Assembly: GCA_900770845.1 (NCBI GenBank)
Contig: CAAGLS010000254.1
Location: 1 to 14,662, forward strand
Direction of reading: 5' to 3'
Origin: an uncultured Prevotella sp.
GTDB lineage: Bacteria; Bacteroidota; Bacteroidia; Bacteroidales; Bacteroidaceae
Length of the DNA stretch: 14,662 nucleotides
A program made the position numbers and the translations under genes. Below, piece by piece: positions 12,868-14,662 of this stretch. Position 1 is the stretch's first letter; each line of letters starts with the position of its first letter. The notes beneath the pieces are model-generated. The model was given only the letters and a program-made list of their open reading frames with translations, searched no databases and was not told the origin of the DNA.

Positions 12868-12894
12868 GCCCCCGCAAGGAAGCTGCGCGGGGGC
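12868..12894 (+). promoter_or_regulatory. GC hairpin at the 5' end of the MFS leader
   Basis: GCCCCCGC (12868-12875) pairs perfectly with GCGGGGGC (12887-12894) over an 11-nt loop, starting a few bases after the predicted transcription start. A 5'-terminal stem of this strength often protects mRNA; a regulatory role is a guess, and no known riboswitch pattern is evident in the rest of the leader. Confidence 0.5.
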
Positions 12895-12961
12895 GAAAGC
12901 CAACTTCAATCGCCTTGTAAGCCTCAAATTCGAACAGACACTACAAAAAAACAAATAAACA

Positions 12962-14377
12962 ATGGTAGAGACTTTTCAAAAGAAACTGAGCGATTCCGCC
13001 GCATGGCGGTGGACAGCGCTCGTGCTATTGGCTTCGGCCATGTTCTTCGGTTACATTTTCGTCGACATCCTGTCGCCGCTCAAGGATCTCCTGCAAACCC
13101 AGCGCGGGTGGGACTCCGTGGCCTTCGGCCACTACGCCGGCTCCGAACCCTTCCTCAACGTGTTTGTGTTCTTCCTCATCTTCGCCGGCATCATCCTCGA
13201 CAAGATGGGCGTGCGCTTCACGGCCATCCTCTCCGGCTCGGTGATGGTGTTGGGCGCGGCCATCAACTGGTATGCCGTGACCGACTCCTTCGAGACGAGC
13301 GGCCTGAAGACTTTCATGGACGGCATCCTCAACCTGCCCAGCTCGTGGTGGAACGTCACGCCTTGGTATGATGGCATGCCCGCCTCGGCCAAGCTGGCCG
13401 CCATCGGCTTCATGGTGTTCGGCTGTGGCACCGAGATGGCGGGCATCACCGTGAGCCGCGGCATCGTGAAATGGTTCACCGGCCACGAAATGGCCCTTGC
13501 CATGGGCGTGGAGATGGCCATCGCCCGCGTGGGTGTGGCCGTGGTGATGCTCGGCGCCCCTGTGCTGGCCCACATTGCCCCCGTGAGCGTGTCGCGCCCG
13601 GTGGCTTTCTCGTTGGCTCTGCTCTGCATTGGCCTGATGTGCTTCATCACCTACGGTTTCATGGACAAGAAGCTCGACGCGCAGGGCGTGAAAGAGGAGA
13701 AGGACGAGCCGTTCAAGGTGAGGGACATCGGCAAGATTCTCTCGCTGAGAATGTTCTGGATTGTAGCCCTGCTCTGCGTACTCTACTACTCGGCCATCTT
13801 CCCCTTCCAGAAGTATGCCATCAACATGCTGCAGTGCGACTTGGGCTTCACGGCCTCCCAGGCCGGTCTGGTGTTCTTCGTGTTCCCCTTGGGTGCGGCC
13901 GCCATCACCCCGTTCTTGGGCAACTTCCTCGACCATAAGGGCAAGGGAGCCTCGATGATGATATTGGGCGCCATCCTGATGATTGTATGCCACCTGACGT
14001 TCGCCTTCGTGGTGCCCGCCACCCAGTCGGTCATCATCACCTACATCGCCATCATCCTCTTGGGCATCTCCTTCTCCTTGGTGCCGGCCGCCATGTGGCC
14101 CTCCGTACCCAAGCTCATCGACAACAAGCTCCTCGGCAGTGCCTACGCCCTGATATTCTGGATTCAGAACATCGGCCTCTATGCCTTCCCGATGATCATC
14201 GGCAGTGTGTTGGCGGCCTGCAACCCCGGAGTGGACGACCCCACCAAGCTCGACTACACTGTGCCCATGTGCCTCTTCGCCAGCCTCGGCGTGCTGGCAC
14301 TCTTCCTCGGCATCTATCTGAAGGTGCTCGACAAGAGGGGCGGCTACGGCCTGGAGGAGCCCAACATCAAGGAATGA
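12962..14377 (+). CDS. major facilitator superfamily (MFS) transporter
   Basis: The 471-residue inner-membrane protein has about 12 hydrophobic segments, near residues 16-38, 62-79, 84-105, 143-165, 178-205, 213-234, 260-280, 298-318, 328-350, 353-375, 392-418 and 430-453. DKMGVR between helices 2 and 3 is the MFS motif A. A larger outward loop around 105-142 contains SWWNVTPWYDG, and a charged cytoplasmic loop (about 235-255, KKLDAQGVKEEKDEPF) separates the two halves. The second half contains FPFQKYAINML and WIQNIGLYAFPMIIG. The protein resembles Bacteroidota MFS members related to MFSD1/NarK-type carriers, but the substrate is unknown. It has its own promoter, a roughly 100-nt leader and a terminator, so it is a single-gene unit. 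Confidence 0.88.
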   Translation: MVETFQKKLSDSAAWRWTALVLLASAMFFGYIFVDILSPLKDLLQTQRGWDSVAFGHYAGSEPFLNVFVFFLIFAGIILDKMGVRFTAILSGSVMVLGAAINWYAVTDSFETSGLKTFMDGILNLPSSWWNVTPWYDGMPASAKLAAIGFMVFGCGTEMAGITVSRGIVKWFTGHEMALAMGVEMAIARVGVAVVMLGAPVLAHIAPVSVSRPVAFSLALLCIGLMCFITYGFMDKKLDAQGVKEEKDEPFKVRDIGKILSLRMFWIVALLCVLYYSAIFPFQKYAINMLQCDLGFTASQAGLVFFVFPLGAAAITPFLGNFLDHKGKGASMMILGAILMIVCHLTFAFVVPATQSVIITYIAIILLGISFSLVPAAMWPSVPKLIDNKLLGSAYALIFWIQNIGLYAFPMIIGSVLAACNPGVDDPTKLDYTVPMCLFASLGVLALFLGIYLKVLDKRGGYGLEEPNIKE

Positions 14378-14450
14378 GCCAACTGCACGACCTGATGTTG
14401 CATAGCCTATATGAAACGTATTGTGTTTACCACCCCTAAATAGATACGGT

Positions 14451-14494
14451 AGAGGCCACACACCCTGCAACCGGGGCGTGTGGCCTCTTTCTTT
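14451..14494 (+). terminator. rho-independent terminator after the MFS gene
   Basis: AGAGGCCACAC (14451-14461) pairs perfectly with GTGTGGCCTCT (14478-14488) over a 16-nt loop, then TTCTTT. The repeat element at 14498 begins within a few bases. Confidence 0.85.
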
Positions 14495-14497
14495 ATA

Positions 14498-14662
14498 GGT
14501 CGGTTCTAAAAATTAGGTCGAGGCGTATTGGGTCCAGCGCCCACCTTTTCTCGCCATGGCAGAGGCCAAGCAAGCTTGGCTCTGCTCATTTGGCTTATCG
14601 AAAAGGTTGGCTATCGCCCACCTTTTCTGGCGATGGCAGAGGCCAAGCAAGCTTGGCTCTGC
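14498..14662 (+). mobile_element. start of a second repeat element (runs off right edge)
   Basis: The first 23 bases (14498-14520) are identical to the right terminal repeat of the 820-1019 element read on the minus strand (1015-993). The core is CGGTTCTAAAAATTAGGT. The interior differs from the first element. It holds a 48-nt direct repeat at 14538-14585 and 14615-14662 (46 of 48 positions equal, period 77). Each unit carries a near-perfect stem, GCAGAG-G-CCAAGC-AA-GCTTGGCTCTGC. A further stem, GCTATCGCC / GGCGATGGC, lies at 14610-14637. The other end is outside the window. Confidence 0.6.

Noticed and set aside
13025..14470. 481-codon minus-strand frame opposite the MFS gene
   Set aside because: Composition is histidine/glutamate-rich antisense shadow of membrane codons; the plus strand clearly encodes a transporter.
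14558..14662. open frame beginning MAEAKQAWLCSFGLSKRL in the right-edge repeat
   Set aside because: The frame runs through the repeat hairpins and is open at the edge; sequence is explained by the repeat rather than by a gene.
1..14662. tRNA, rRNA or complete insertion sequence
   Set aside because: No cloverleaf, conserved rRNA segment, integrase or transposase reading frame was seen.

Overview
The window reads as chromosome of a GC-rich member of the Bacteroidota, most likely Bacteroidales and Prevotella-like. It has a SusC/SusD pair, coding regions with mostly G or C at third positions, A-rich leaders with little Shine-Dalgarno signal, and several promoters of the Bacteroidota primary-sigma type (TTTG, about 19-20 nt, TAnnTTTG). 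Family-level placement is inference. All functions below come from reading the translated proteins; nothing was searched.

Layout, left to right. (1) Positions 1-750, minus strand: an arsenic-type operon running out of the left edge. An ArsR repressor is followed by an ArsF-like exported CxxC protein, and near-identical operator-like sequences lie in front of both genes. (2) 820-1086: a 192-bp inverted-repeat element flanked by TTAA, then a REP-like hairpin. (3) 1229-2941: umuD and umuC, abutting, an error-prone polymerase V-type pair. (4) 2942-3478: a non-coding stretch with REP-like hairpins and a good promoter for the next gene. (5) 3479-7840: a SusC-like TonB-dependent transporter with an unusually short N-terminus, then a SusD-like lipoprotein; no glycan enzymes or regulator are in view. 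(6) 7841-8307: a non-coding stretch packed with hairpins and direct repeats. (7) 8308-9918: rsmI and a coiled-coil lipoprotein of the type annotated as Cbp1-like, closed by a strong terminator. (8) tadA (minus) and birA (plus) diverge from overlapping core promoters; birA is followed by a small tandem-repeat array and pyrH, then a strong terminator. (9) 12345-12961: mostly unexplained DNA, then a promoter and a 5'-leader hairpin. (10) 12962-14377: an MFS transporter, with a terminator. (11) From 14498 to the right edge: the start of a second repeat element whose first 23 bases equal the end of the 820-1019 element, followed by a 48-nt direct repeat.

The conserved genes are housekeeping: rRNA methylation, tRNA inosine formation, biotin attachment and UMP phosphorylation. 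Stress and accessory functions (arsenic response, SOS-type mutagenesis, nutrient uptake) are interleaved with them. The most interesting material is non-coding: the shared-end mobile-like elements, the paired ars operators, the interlocked tadA/birA promoters with predicted leaderless starts, and the dispersed REP-like hairpins. I saw no CRISPR array, tRNA, rRNA, integrase or complete insertion sequence.
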